NCBI GenBank assembly: GCA_002721705.1
Contig: PBLJ01000019.1
Span: 1-40,340, forward strand
Length of the DNA: 40,340 nucleotides
Reading direction: 5' to 3'
Origin: Opitutia bacterium
Lineage (GTDB): Bacteria > Verrucomicrobiota > Verrucomicrobiia > Opitutales > Seribacteraceae
How positions within the stretch are numbered: position 1 is the first letter of the stretch; each line of letters begins with the position of its first letter. The notes below the pieces were generated by a model. The model made no database searches. It saw nothing but the letters and a program-made list of their open reading frames with translations, and was not told the origin of the DNA. Made by a program: the position numbers and the translations under genes. Positions 1-7,995 of this stretch are shown here, piece by piece.

Positions 1-161
1 GCCACTTGGCGATTACCCGTGTTTTCCGCCACGCGCACCTCCACGCCGATGATCGATACCAAGGCCAAGACCAGCAAAGCGAGGAAACTCAACAACGACA
101 AGGACAGGATCAGGGCGAAACCTTTCTCCTGGTTGGGGTCGATTCGAGTAGTTTCCTTCAT
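1..161 (-). CDS. PilX-like / Verru_Chthon cassette protein A-like pilus-assembly protein (partial, N-terminus only)
   Basis: The minus strand opens at an ATG at 161 with GGAG about six bases upstream, and reads to the window edge as 53 codons. After a short charged stretch (MKETTRIDPNQEKG) comes a phenylalanine and a long hydrophobic helix (about residues 16-40) that ends in VEVRVAENTGNRQ. This layout, a basic/polar leader, GF and then a hydrophobic N-terminal helix, is that of PilX-type and Verru_Chthon cassette A proteins, which are type IV pilus or pseudopilus accessory proteins at the inner membrane. A prepilin gene lies nearby at 1509-2534 on the other strand, which supports the link. 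Most of the protein is outside the window, so the family call rests on the first helix alone. Confidence 0.5.
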   Translation of the reverse strand, partial: MKETTRIDPNQEKGFALILSLSLLSFLALLVLALVSIIGVEVRVAENTGNRQV

Positions 162-539
162 GAGGCTCCGCAATGAACTTTATGCGATTCCAGACAAATA
201 TACGGTCGTATAACTCCCTCGCGCAAGCGAATTAATTATACTCTGGATAAGCGGCATTGCTTTTGCTTTTCATGCCATACCCTACGCTAACCGAAAATTG
301 ACGAAATAAGTAAGGTAACCAAATTTAGATCGATGGACGATGACGAGGTCCTTTAAATTTCCCAAAATTTCATTTTAGGGAGCTTGGGCGTGGTTCGCTT
401 CATCATAACTTGTTACCTTCTCTTGCTGTTGCTTTCGAGGCCAAAACCTTTTTCTTTCCGCTGCAGTGATGAAAACCCCGATTTCGCCATGAACGTACCG
501 ACCATGAGCAAGAACAGGTATTTCTCCCTCGATTGAATC
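162..539. other. Intergenic region between divergent genes, no feature identified
   Basis: This stretch of 378 bases separates the minus-strand pilus gene from psd on the plus strand and must hold their promoters. It is AT-rich (AATTAATTATA near 230-240 and several AAATTT words near 320-370). I see no convincing -35/-10 pair, no RNA gene and no Shine-Dalgarno sequence before psd. A 15-codon frame from the ATG at 489 ends at a TGA just before the psd start and is in the psd frame, so psd cannot start further upstream. Confidence 0.5.
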
Positions 540-1442
540 ATGGTCGAGAAAACACCGGTTGAGTACTTTGATCGTTACTCGGGCGAAATTCGCCGCGAGA
601 AAATCTATGGCGAGCGTTGGCTTCGTTGGATTTACGAGAAACCTTTGGGACGCCTGATGCTTTGGACTTTGGTCCGAACTTCCTTATTTTCCAAATGGTA
701 TGGTTATCGGATGAAAACAAGCGCCAGTCGGGCGCGAATAGAACCTTTCATCAATGAGTTTGGCATCGATCCAGAAGAATTGGAGGATTCGGTTTCTTCT
801 TTTGCTTCTTTCAACGATTTCTTCATTCGTAGGCTCAAATCAACGGCCCGTCCTATTTGCACAGGAGAAAAAACAGCCGTTTTTCCTGCCGACGGCAGGC
901 ATCTTGGGTTCAACGACGTTTCGCAGTTGAAGTTGGTTTTCGCCAAGGGACAATCCTTTGATTTATCTCGTTTGTTTGGCTCAATGGAGGATGCCGAACC
1001 CTATCAAGAAGGAGCCCTTTTGATATCCAGATTGTGCCCGGTTGATTATCATCGTTTTCATTTTCCAGTGTCGGGAAATGCCACTAAGCCGACCCTGATC
1101 AATGGTTGGTTGTATTCCGTCAACCCCATCGCCTTGGGTCGCAATTTATCTATCTTATGGGAGAACAAGCGTTATCTTTCCTTTGTGGACGACAAGATTT
1201 TTGGGCGCGTGGCATCTTTTGAAATTGGAGCGACTTGCGTTGGGTCCGTTTCCTATTGCGGATCTCTGCCTAGAAGGGTTTCAAAAGGTGAGGAGAAGGG
1301 ATGGTTTAATTTTGGCGGCTCCATGACTTTGACTTTTTTTCAAAAAAACAGGATTCGCTTGTCGGAAGATTTACTTTTCCATTCCAGAGAGGGTCGCGAG
1401 ACCTATGCCAAAATGGGAGATGCCATGGGTCGAGCTCCTTGA
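540..1442 (+). CDS. psd: Phosphatidylserine decarboxylase proenzyme
   Basis: The 300-residue protein makes phosphatidylethanolamine from phosphatidylserine at the inner membrane. Psd enzymes cut themselves before a serine, which becomes the pyruvoyl cofactor. All three triad positions can be seen: Asp118 in PADGRH, His174 in DYHRFHFP and Ser261 in KGEEKGWFNFGGSM. The cleavage motif GGSM differs from the common GST/GSS forms but keeps Gly-Ser. The N-terminal region has the family's FNDFFIRRLK element (residues 91-100). The ATG at 540 is the first possible start after an in-frame stop at 534-536. It has no clear ribosome binding site. The next gene follows after about 65 bases on the same strand, but it is a prepilin with no obvious functional tie. 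Confidence 0.93.
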   Translation: MVEKTPVEYFDRYSGEIRREKIYGERWLRWIYEKPLGRLMLWTLVRTSLFSKWYGYRMKTSASRARIEPFINEFGIDPEELEDSVSSFASFNDFFIRRLKSTARPICTGEKTAVFPADGRHLGFNDVSQLKLVFAKGQSFDLSRLFGSMEDAEPYQEGALLISRLCPVDYHRFHFPVSGNATKPTLINGWLYSVNPIALGRNLSILWENKRYLSFVDDKIFGRVASFEIGATCVGSVSYCGSLPRRVSKGEEKGWFNFGGSMTLTFFQKNRIRLSEDLLFHSREGRETYAKMGDAMGRAP

Positions 1443-1508
1443 AAACACTAGCCAAAGGGCAAGCTTGCCTTGCCTGCTTGAATGACTTACCTTTTACAAT
1501 TCCCGAAC

Positions 1509-2534
1509 ATGAAACCACAGAAGCCAACACCAGCTAGCATTTCTCGCGGATTTACCATTCTGGAATTAATGGTGGCTTTGGTGGTCACCGGGATTCTTGC
1601 CGCGATGCTCTTGAATATTTCCAGTGGGGTTCTCGATACCTATGAGGAGACCACTGGTGAACTGGACTCTCATTTGCAGGCTCGATTCGCATTGGATCAA
1701 CTGACCGAGGATCTGCAGGCCGCTGTTTCGCGACATGACGGTAAGGTTTGGTTGGCCGTTACCGTTCGGCGTGACGAAGAATTAACCGGACAATGGATTG
1801 GTGATAAGCAAAGCAAACCCCAGGAGGCGTCTTTGTCATTGAATCAAGACAGAATTCAGGATTGCAGGTATGGCTTTGCTGGCGTCTGGTTGCGGTTGAT
1901 AACCCTTAGTCCCGATTCGCTCACATCCGAAACGGGGGCTAGGGCAGTTTCCTACCTCATTGATCGACGACCCATCAATAAATCGAATTCGTCGGCATCG
2001 GATTGTCGTTACACCTTGTTTCGTGGAGACGTCAGTCCGGAAAACAGCATCGAGGCTGGATTCAATTTGCATCCGGTTAACGGGGATTATACCGAAAAGG
2101 GAGGGGGGGATTCCCGCGATGCCGGGCAGGTGAAGAATCCTGCATCGGAAAACGGTCTCGTCGACAACGTCATCGATTTTGGTGTACGCCTCTACGTCAA
2201 GGATTCTGAATCTACCACCGGATTGCGACTTGTTTTCCCTGCGGACAGGAATGGGAATCTGTCGAATACGGATTTTGAACATTTGGCTACTTCCAATTTC
2301 GAAGACAGGGATGATGATCCCGATAACCCTTATTCCACGATTTACCCCGAGGTTGTGGACATCATGGTAAGAGTTCTTACACGTAAAGGGGAACTGGCAA
2401 TTCGCTCTTTCGAGAGCGGCGATACCAAACTACCACCGAAATTCTCTTCCGCCGATGAGTACTGGTGGTATTTGGCTGAACAAAACTCACATGTCTTTGT
2501 TCGTCGCATCAAGTTGTATCCCTCGGGGGTTTAA
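1509..2534 (+). CDS. Type IV prepilin-like protein (Verru_Chthon cassette protein C-like)
   Basis: The N-terminus holds a prepilin cleavage/methylation signal: a short polar leader, then SRG-FTILELMVAL with Glu at mature position 5 and a hydrophobic helix. A prepilin peptidase should cut after the glycine. The heptad-rich stretch that follows (SHLQARFALDQLTEDLQAAV) is the usual pilin spine. The rest is a long globular domain with VVDIMVRVLTRKG near the C-terminus, as in the Verru_Chthon cassette C proteins of Verrucomicrobia, by family memory only. I chose the ATG at 1509 because it gives a 14-residue leader. An in-frame ATG at 1482 adds nine residues, and neither start has a Shine-Dalgarno sequence. 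The likely role is a minor pseudopilin, or part of the cassette system whose function is unknown. Confidence 0.7.
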   Translation: MKPQKPTPASISRGFTILELMVALVVTGILAAMLLNISSGVLDTYEETTGELDSHLQARFALDQLTEDLQAAVSRHDGKVWLAVTVRRDEELTGQWIGDKQSKPQEASLSLNQDRIQDCRYGFAGVWLRLITLSPDSLTSETGARAVSYLIDRRPINKSNSSASDCRYTLFRGDVSPENSIEAGFNLHPVNGDYTEKGGGDSRDAGQVKNPASENGLVDNVIDFGVRLYVKDSESTTGLRLVFPADRNGNLSNTDFEHLATSNFEDRDDDPDNPYSTIYPEVVDIMVRVLTRKGELAIRSFESGDTKLPPKFSSADEYWWYLAEQNSHVFVRRIKLYPSGV

Positions 2535-2597
2535 CTTGGAATTTATATCCCCTTCTTTTTCAGTGGAACTAGCGCCGGGTCGTGCTTCATGAGCGAC

Positions 2598-3359
2598 TCA
2601 ATTTTTCCTTGATCGATACTGCTGGCGCGTTTTCCGGTAGCGAGCGGGAGTCATGCCAACATGCTTGCGAAAATGTTGCGTGAAGGAGCTTTGGTCGTAA
2701 AAACCGGTCTCCAAGGCAATTTCACTGATTGATTTGTCTTTTGCAAGAAGGTCGTCGCAGGCGGCTTCCACACGTGTTTTGTTGAGGAATTGCAGTGGCG
2801 TGGTACTAAAAATCTTGAGAAACTTCCGGTGTAGTTGACGGGAAGACATCCCCGATGTCTTGATTAGGTCATTGATCTTGATGCGGCTCCGAAAGCCCCG
2901 GCGCAAATGGTCGACTACTCGCCCGATTCCTTCCGAGTCCATACCAAAGGATTCCCGATTGGGGTGCCTTCGGGCGATGCCCATAATACCGATGACCTTA
3001 CCTTCCCTACTGAAGACAGGCATTTTGTTCGTGGTGAACCAGTCGGGTAATCGTTGGCGGTTGAAGAAAAGTTCAACAATACCGAACTTAGCTGCTCCGG
3101 TACGCAACACCTCCTCATCGTCACGACGAAAATGTTCCGCAAGGCGTGGCGGAAAAAGCTCAAAATCGTCTTTTCCAAGCAATTCCTCTTCCGATGAGCA
3201 TTCCAGTCTTTCCCAGAAGGCTCGATTAGACAATACAAGTTGATAATCCCTGTTTTTCACAAAGAAAGAGATGTCCGGAATGTATTCGAAAAGGTTACGA
3301 AATTGATCCACGGGATAAACTTCATTTAAGAATTGCTGTCTCTTTGATATGTCAGCCAT
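2598..3359 (-). CDS. PAS-domain AraC-family transcriptional regulator
   Basis: The protein has 253 residues. Residues about 18-135 form a PAS sensor domain (FEYIPDISFFVKNRDYQLV..., with FSREGKVIGIMGIARR as its last strands). Residues about 150-245 form the double helix-turn-helix DNA-binding domain of AraC regulators, with SISEIALETGFYDQSSFTQHFRKHVGMTPARYR as the second helix-turn-helix and signature. No membrane segment or signal peptide is seen, so it should act in the cytoplasm. It is transcribed away from the large ThuA/cytochrome fusion gene across a 119-base shared promoter region, so it may control that gene. PAS-AraC pairs are common beside polysaccharide-use genes in PVC bacteria. 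The PAS ligand is unknown. Confidence 0.88.
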   Translation of the reverse strand: MADISKRQQFLNEVYPVDQFRNLFEYIPDISFFVKNRDYQLVLSNRAFWERLECSSEEELLGKDDFELFPPRLAEHFRRDDEEVLRTGAAKFGIVELFFNRQRLPDWFTTNKMPVFSREGKVIGIMGIARRHPNRESFGMDSEGIGRVVDHLRRGFRSRIKINDLIKTSGMSSRQLHRKFLKIFSTTPLQFLNKTRVEAACDDLLAKDKSISEIALETGFYDQSSFTQHFRKHVGMTPARYRKTRQQYRSRKN

Positions 3360-3388
3360 GGCAGGAAACGCATAAAAATTGACGGTAG

Positions 3389-3417
3389 TTTACAAGACAT
3401 GTCAATGATAGTATGCT
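3389..3417 (+). promoter_or_regulatory. Candidate sigma70-type promoter for the ThuA fusion gene
   Basis: TTTACA (3389-3394) and TATGCT (3412-3417) are separated by 17 bases, a good -35/-10 arrangement with one and two mismatches to consensus. It would start transcription about 55 bases before the ATG at 3479. AGGAGA at 3462-3467 provides a ribosome binding site, with 11 bases of spacing. No transcript data support it. Confidence 0.4.
3396..3403. promoter_or_regulatory. Candidate operator palindrome GACATGTC
   Basis: A perfect 8-base palindrome sits in the spacer of the candidate promoter, between the PAS-AraC gene and its divergent neighbour. Its position suits a repressor site. An 8-mer palindrome can occur by chance, and a second copy at 31724-31731 lies over a start codon. 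Confidence 0.2.
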
Positions 3418-3478
3418 ACACTCCTTTGATCCTGCTTGGACTCATCTAGTCACCCCATCATAGGAGATTGATCCCCTA

Positions 3479-6400
3479 ATGAAAAAATTTTTAACGCTTT
3501 CCATATTGATTCTCCTCGGCTTCTTCGCGGGCGAGGTGACCGCCAATCCAATACGCGTGCTGTTTCTTGGGCACGAAAGCAAACATCACAATTCGAACGA
3601 ATACTACCCAATGCTAGCCAAGGCCCTTGGTCCTGACGCCATCTATTTTGATTACGTCACTTCCGTGGAAGCGGCTTTGGGCGATGCCGAATACCTAAGT
3701 AACTTCGATGCTTTGCTTCTTTACGCCAATCATCCGCGCCTTACGGCAAAGCAATGGGACAACCTGCGCAATTACGTCCGCAATGGCGGAGGATTCGTGC
3801 CTGTGCATTGCGCCAGCTGGTGTTTTTCAAACGTACCTGAGTTCGACCAGTTGGTGGGCGGTCGCTTCAAGAGCCACCAAGCAGGAACCTTCACGGCGCG
3901 CATTATCAAAGGCAAGCATCCTGCGTTGGCCGGTGTGAAGGAATTCGATGCTTGGGACGAAACCTATTTTCATAACAAGCACAACGAGAAGAACCGCACC
4001 GTGCTTATGGTGCGGGATGCCGTCAAAGGAGATCCTCACACTGAGCCGGAGCCTTGGACTTGGGTGCGTACGGAAGGCAAGGGACGTGTATTCTACACGG
4101 CTTCCGGTCATGATCAGCGAGTTTGGAATCACCCTGACTTTCATCAACTCATTAAGAGTGGCATCCTCTGGGCCGTGGGAGAAGAGGCCAAGGCTCGCTA
4201 TGACAAGTTCCTCGCTGGCCGGGCTCCGCTTAAATACGAAAAACGTGACAACGTACCGAATTACGAGCGTCGACCGGAACCATTGCCTTTCCAGTTTCCC
4301 CTTTCTCCCGAGGAGAGCATGAAATACACTCAGGTGCCGGTTGGTTTCCGCCTGGAACTGTTTGCCAGTGAGCCTGACATCATCAACCCCATCTACTTCC
4401 AATGGGATGAACGAGGCCGTCTCTGGGTGGTTGAGTCGGTGGATTACCCCAACGAGATCAAGCCAGGGCGAAAAGGCAATGATCGCATCAAGATTTGCGA
4501 GGACACCAATGGGGACGGCAAGGCCGACAAGTTTACGATTTTCGCGGAAGGATTCAATATTCCCACCTCGATGACTTTTGCCCGTGGTGGAGTCATTTTA
4601 GCCCATGCGCCCGATTTTCTTTTTCTCAAGGATACCGACGGCGACGACAAGGCCGACGTGAGGGAAACGCTCTTCACTGGATTCGGGACGGGTGACACGC
4701 ATGCCGGCCCAAGCAACCTGCGCTACGGTTTCGACAATTGGATTTATGGGACCGTCGGCTATTCTCGCTTCAATGGGGAAGTGAACGGCAAGAGGCACAA
4801 TTTTGGTTCAGGCGTTTTCCGTTTCAGGTCCGATGGCTCGGAGATGGAGTTCCTGCATCAGTTCAACAACAACACTTGGGGTGTGGGATTCAATGAATCG
4901 GGCGACGTGTTTGGGTCGACCGCCAACAACAACCCGACCTTCTTTGGCGGCATTCCCAACAGCCTCTATGGGAACCAGCGGCGAATGAGCGCCAAGATGA
5001 TAGCCAGCTCTCCCAAGTTCTATCCCATCACGCCGAACATTCGCCAAGTCGACGCCTTCAATGCCTACACCGCGGGTTGTGGCCACGCCTTTGCCACGGG
5101 CCAGGGTTTTCCCAAGTCATGGCGCAATCGTCGGGCTCTCGTGTGCGGCCCTACGGGCAATTTGTTGGGCATGTACGACGTACGAGCCAGGGCATCGGGG
5201 TACGAGTCCGTCAACGCCTTCAGCTTCGTCGCCAGCGCCGACGAATGGTTTTCACCCATCGTGGCCGAAGTGGGTCCGGACGGAAACACTTGGATTGCCG
5301 ATTGGTATAATTTCATTATTCAGCACAACCCCACTCCAAACAAGGGACGTGGAGGATATGATGCCAAACGCGGGGTAGGGAACGCCCACGTGAATCCCAA
5401 CCGAGACCGCCAACACGGTCGGATTTATCGGGTGATCTACGAAAGGAACCCAGGTTCCAAGATCAAATCCTTGGCTGCAGCCCAGACCACGGATTTGGTC
5501 ACTGCCCTCGAGGATGAAAATCTGTTTTGGCGCCTGACCGCGCAGAGATTGTTGGTAGATGGTAGGAAGAAGGAGGTTGTTCCCGCCTTGCGACAACTGA
5601 TCAAAGGCAAAGGTGTCGCCTCCATTCATGCCTTGTGGGTTTTGCATGGATTGGATGAGCTCGATTCTGATTCTCATAGAACCGCCCTCATCAGCGCTGA
5701 TCCCGGACTTCGTCGAAATGCAATTCGAGCTCTCGGTACAAACGCTGCTTCCACTCAACTGCTTTTCGACAGCGCGACCCTTGCGGACAAGGATCTGCAA
5801 GTTCGTCTCGTCGCTTTCGTGAAATTGGCTCAACAAGACGATGCCAAGACGGTCAAGAAAACTGCGACCTTCCTCATGGCAAACCCCGAGAATGCCAAAG
5901 ACGAATGGCTGCGTCTCGCTCTCACTGCCGCTGGAGCGGGAACGCTTGACGTCGTCGGATACGAAACCGGTGAAAACCTGATTTCCAACCCCACCTTCGA
6001 AAAGGGACTGCAGGGCTGGAGCTTTCGCAACTACTCGGGACCAGCCAATGAAGTCGATCGCGCTCATGAGACGGCGAAAGGGAACGTTCGTAGCGGCAAG
6101 GGATCCCTGCGACTGGGTTCGAAAGTTGGTCACGACACAAGTTTCTACACCTCGGTTCAGTTGACATCGGGAAGAAGGTATCGCCTTTCCGCATGGATCA
6201 AGACGGAGGGTGTTCAAGGCGGACACGGGGCATTGCTCAACGTTCATGAGTTGCAACATGAAGGAAAAACCAAGGCTTTGCAGAAGAAGAATGACTGGCT
6301 TGAGGTAGAGAAGGTATTCACAACCACGAGGAGTGGAGTCTTCACCATTAATTGCCTTCTTGGAGGATGGGGGAAGAGCAAGGGCACGGCATGGTTTGAT

Positions 6401-6745
6401 GATTTGTCCCTGACGGAGTACAAGCCCGTCTACGCAAAGAAAAAGACGTCGGACCCGATCACCGGAAAAGCCGCCGCCGGCAAAGTCATTTTCCATGAAC
6501 ACCTGGTGGCTGGTTGTGTTCGTTGCCATTCTCTGGGAGGCAAGGGTGGAGCCATCGGTCCAGCCTTGGATGGTTTGGCCTCCCGCAAGCAACGCGACTA
6601 CGTTTACCAGAGTTTGGTTAATCCCACGGCTCAGCTAGCGGAAGGCTTTGACAAAATTGGAGCCAGCCCCATGCCTCCCATGAACATTCTCCTTAATGAG
6701 CAGGAACTTGCTGACCTCATGGCGTACCTGATGACCTTGAAATAA
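3479..6745 (+). CDS. Exported ThuA / membrane-bound-dehydrogenase-type / CBM / cytochrome c fusion protein
   Basis: The protein has 1088 residues and a Sec signal peptide (residues 1-22). Residues about 25-235 match ThuA, a glutamine-amidotransferase-like fold (RVLFLGHESKHHN; GGGFVPVHCAS; HPALAGV). Residues about 285-655 match the Pirellula/Verrucomicrobium N-terminal dehydrogenase-type propeller (VPVGFRLELFASEPDI; WDERGRLWVVESVDYPN) and include two calcium-loop-like repeats, DTNGDGKADKF and DTDGDDKADV. HEAT-like helices follow, then a jelly-roll carbohydrate-binding-like segment (NLISNPTFEKGLQGWSF onwards, roughly 840-980). Last is a cytochrome c domain with Cys1013, Cys1016 and His1017 (CVRCH) binding heme. 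It should act in the periplasm, probably as a PQQ-less or PQQ-type oxidase passing electrons to heme, but the substrate is unknown. The Gfo/Idh/MocA gene follows 41 bases later on the same strand. Confidence 0.85.
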   Translation: MKKFLTLSILILLGFFAGEVTANPIRVLFLGHESKHHNSNEYYPMLAKALGPDAIYFDYVTSVEAALGDAEYLSNFDALLLYANHPRLTAKQWDNLRNYVRNGGGFVPVHCASWCFSNVPEFDQLVGGRFKSHQAGTFTARIIKGKHPALAGVKEFDAWDETYFHNKHNEKNRTVLMVRDAVKGDPHTEPEPWTWVRTEGKGRVFYTASGHDQRVWNHPDFHQLIKSGILWAVGEEAKARYDKFLAGRAPLKYEKRDNVPNYERRPEPLPFQFPLSPEESMKYTQVPVGFRLELFASEPDIINPIYFQWDERGRLWVVESVDYPNEIKPGRKGNDRIKICEDTNGDGKADKFTIFAEGFNIPTSMTFARGGVILAHAPDFLFLKDTDGDDKADVRETLFTGFGTGDTHAGPSNLRYGFDNWIYGTVGYSRFNGEVNGKRHNFGSGVFRFRSDGSEMEFLHQFNNNTWGVGFNESGDVFGSTANNNPTFFGGIPNSLYGNQRRMSAKMIASSPKFYPITPNIRQVDAFNAYTAGCGHAFATGQGFPKSWRNRRALVCGPTGNLLGMYDVRARASGYESVNAFSFVASADEWFSPIVAEVGPDGNTWIADWYNFIIQHNPTPNKGRGGYDAKRGVGNAHVNPNRDRQHGRIYRVIYERNPGSKIKSLAAAQTTDLVTALEDENLFWRLTAQRLLVDGRKKEVVPALRQLIKGKGVASIHALWVLHGLDELDSDSHRTALISADPGLRRNAIRALGTNAASTQLLFDSATLADKDLQVRLVAFVKLAQQDDAKTVKKTATFLMANPENAKDEWLRLALTAAGAGTLDVVGYETGENLISNPTFEKGLQGWSFRNYSGPANEVDRAHETAKGNVRSGKGSLRLGSKVGHDTSFYTSVQLTSGRRYRLSAWIKTEGVQGGHGALLNVHELQHEGKTKALQKKNDWLEVEKVFTTTRSGVFTINCLLGGWGKSKGTAWFDDLSLTEYKPVYAKKKTSDPITGKAAAGKVIFHEHLVAGCVRCHSLGGKGGAIGPALDGLASRKQRDYVYQSLVNPTAQLAEGFDKIGASPMPPMNILLNEQELADLMAYLMTLK

Positions 6746-6786
6746 GAATCCTTACAACCTCTAAACCTCTATTCCATTAAACCGTA

Positions 6787-7899
6787 ATGAGCAAAGACGT
6801 CCATAATATCGCAATCATTGGACTCGGCTTTGGAGCCGAGTTCATTCCTATCCACCAAGCCCATCCCAACGTCAATCTCGTGGCGGTTTGCCGCCGCAAC
6901 GAGGAGGAGATGAACAAGGTGGCCGACCAGTTTGACATCGAGAAGCGCTACACGGACTACGATGAACTGCTGAAGGATCCCGAAATTGATGCAGTCCATA
7001 TCAATTCTCCAATACCCGATCATGCGCCACAGTCACTGAAGGCGCTTCGGGCCGGCAAGCACGTCATGTGTACCGTTCCCATGGCCACCACCATCGAGGA
7101 GTGCGAGGAACTCTGCAAGGCCGTGGAGGAGACGGGCCTCAAATACATGATGGCCGAAACCGTGGTCTATAGCCGCGAATTCCTCTACATCAAGGAGCTT
7201 TACGATACGGGAGAACTTGGCAAGCTCCAGTACTTGGCCGCCAGTCATCCTCAGGATATGGACGGTTGGCCCGAGTATTGGGAGAAGATGATTCCCATGC
7301 ATTACGCCACCCATGTCGTCAGTCCCTGTTTGGGTATGGTGGATGGGTTGGCCGAGTACGTCAGTTGCTTCGGTTCAGGTACCGTGCGGGACGACATCGC
7401 CGAGAAAAGCGGCAACAAGTTCGCCGTCGAGTCCTGCCACATCAAGCTAAAGGATAGTGATCTTTCGGCTCACGTTTGGCGTTTTCTCTACGACGTTGCG
7501 CGCCAGTATCGCGAAAGCATCGACGTCTACGGCAGCAAGAAAAGCTTTGAATGGACCTTGGTGGAGGGAGAGCCCAGCATTGTACACGTGGCCAAGCGAC
7601 CGGAGCACGAAATACCGGAAAAAGTGGATATTCCCGACTACGCGCATCTTTTGCCGGAACCCATCCAGAAGTTCACCCAGAGCATCGAGGACGCCGATCA
7701 CCTCTCTTTTGTTCAAGGTGGTGGCCATGGCGGTTCTCATCCGCATATGGTGAACGAATTCGCCTCCGCCCTTGTCGAGGATCGCGATCCTTGGCCCAAC
7801 GCCGTAACTTCGGCCAACTGGACCTGTGTGGGCATTTGCGCCCACCAATCGGCTGAACAAGGTGGTCAACGAGTGCATCTTCCGGAATTCACCCTATAA
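6787..7899 (+). CDS. Gfo/Idh/MocA family protein lacking the EKP motif
   Basis: The 370-residue protein starts with a Rossmann NAD(P)-binding motif, GLGFGAEF (Gly12, Gly14, Gly16), and keeps the family layout: a dinucleotide fold in the first 120 residues and an alpha/beta C-terminal domain. No signal peptide is present, so it is cytoplasmic. The usual EKPxA catalytic element reads TVPMA here (residues 96-100), which removes the lysine that most members use in hydride transfer. The paired histidine region is present (MHYATHVVSPCLGMVDG). It probably still binds NAD(P) and a sugar or inositol derivative, but ordinary dehydrogenase chemistry is doubtful. It follows the ThuA fusion by 41 bases and is likely co-transcribed. 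No Shine-Dalgarno sequence precedes the ATG. Confidence 0.85.
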   Translation: MSKDVHNIAIIGLGFGAEFIPIHQAHPNVNLVAVCRRNEEEMNKVADQFDIEKRYTDYDELLKDPEIDAVHINSPIPDHAPQSLKALRAGKHVMCTVPMATTIEECEELCKAVEETGLKYMMAETVVYSREFLYIKELYDTGELGKLQYLAASHPQDMDGWPEYWEKMIPMHYATHVVSPCLGMVDGLAEYVSCFGSGTVRDDIAEKSGNKFAVESCHIKLKDSDLSAHVWRFLYDVARQYRESIDVYGSKKSFEWTLVEGEPSIVHVAKRPEHEIPEKVDIPDYAHLLPEPIQKFTQSIEDADHLSFVQGGGHGGSHPHMVNEFASALVEDRDPWPNAVTSANWTCVGICAHQSAEQGGQRVHLPEFTL

Positions 7900-7939
7900 A
7901 ACACCTTTTGAGCGGAGAGGCTAACGCTCGAGACCGCTA

Positions 7940-7963
7940 TCACCATGCCCCATGGCAGGGTGA
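7940..7963. terminator. Hairpin between convergent genes, possible terminator
   Basis: TCACCATGCC and GGCAGGGTGA form a ten-base stem with one mismatch around the loop CCAT. It lies between the ends of the Gfo/Idh/MocA gene and the sulfatase gene. No T-run follows on either strand, so intrinsic termination is uncertain. Confidence 0.35.
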
Positions 7964-7995
7964 CTTCCAATGGGCGTAGCAGGTTAAGAGGAGAA

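Noticed and set aside
4501..4670. Dockerin domain from the calcium-loop-like repeats
   Set aside because: The two repeats sit within the propeller region, lack dockerin spacing and are common in this dehydrogenase-type family.
5252..6592. A 446-codon open frame on the minus strand
   Set aside because: It lies fully antisense to the ThuA/cytochrome fusion, shows no family motif, and has a low-complexity composition typical of a shadow of real coding sequence.
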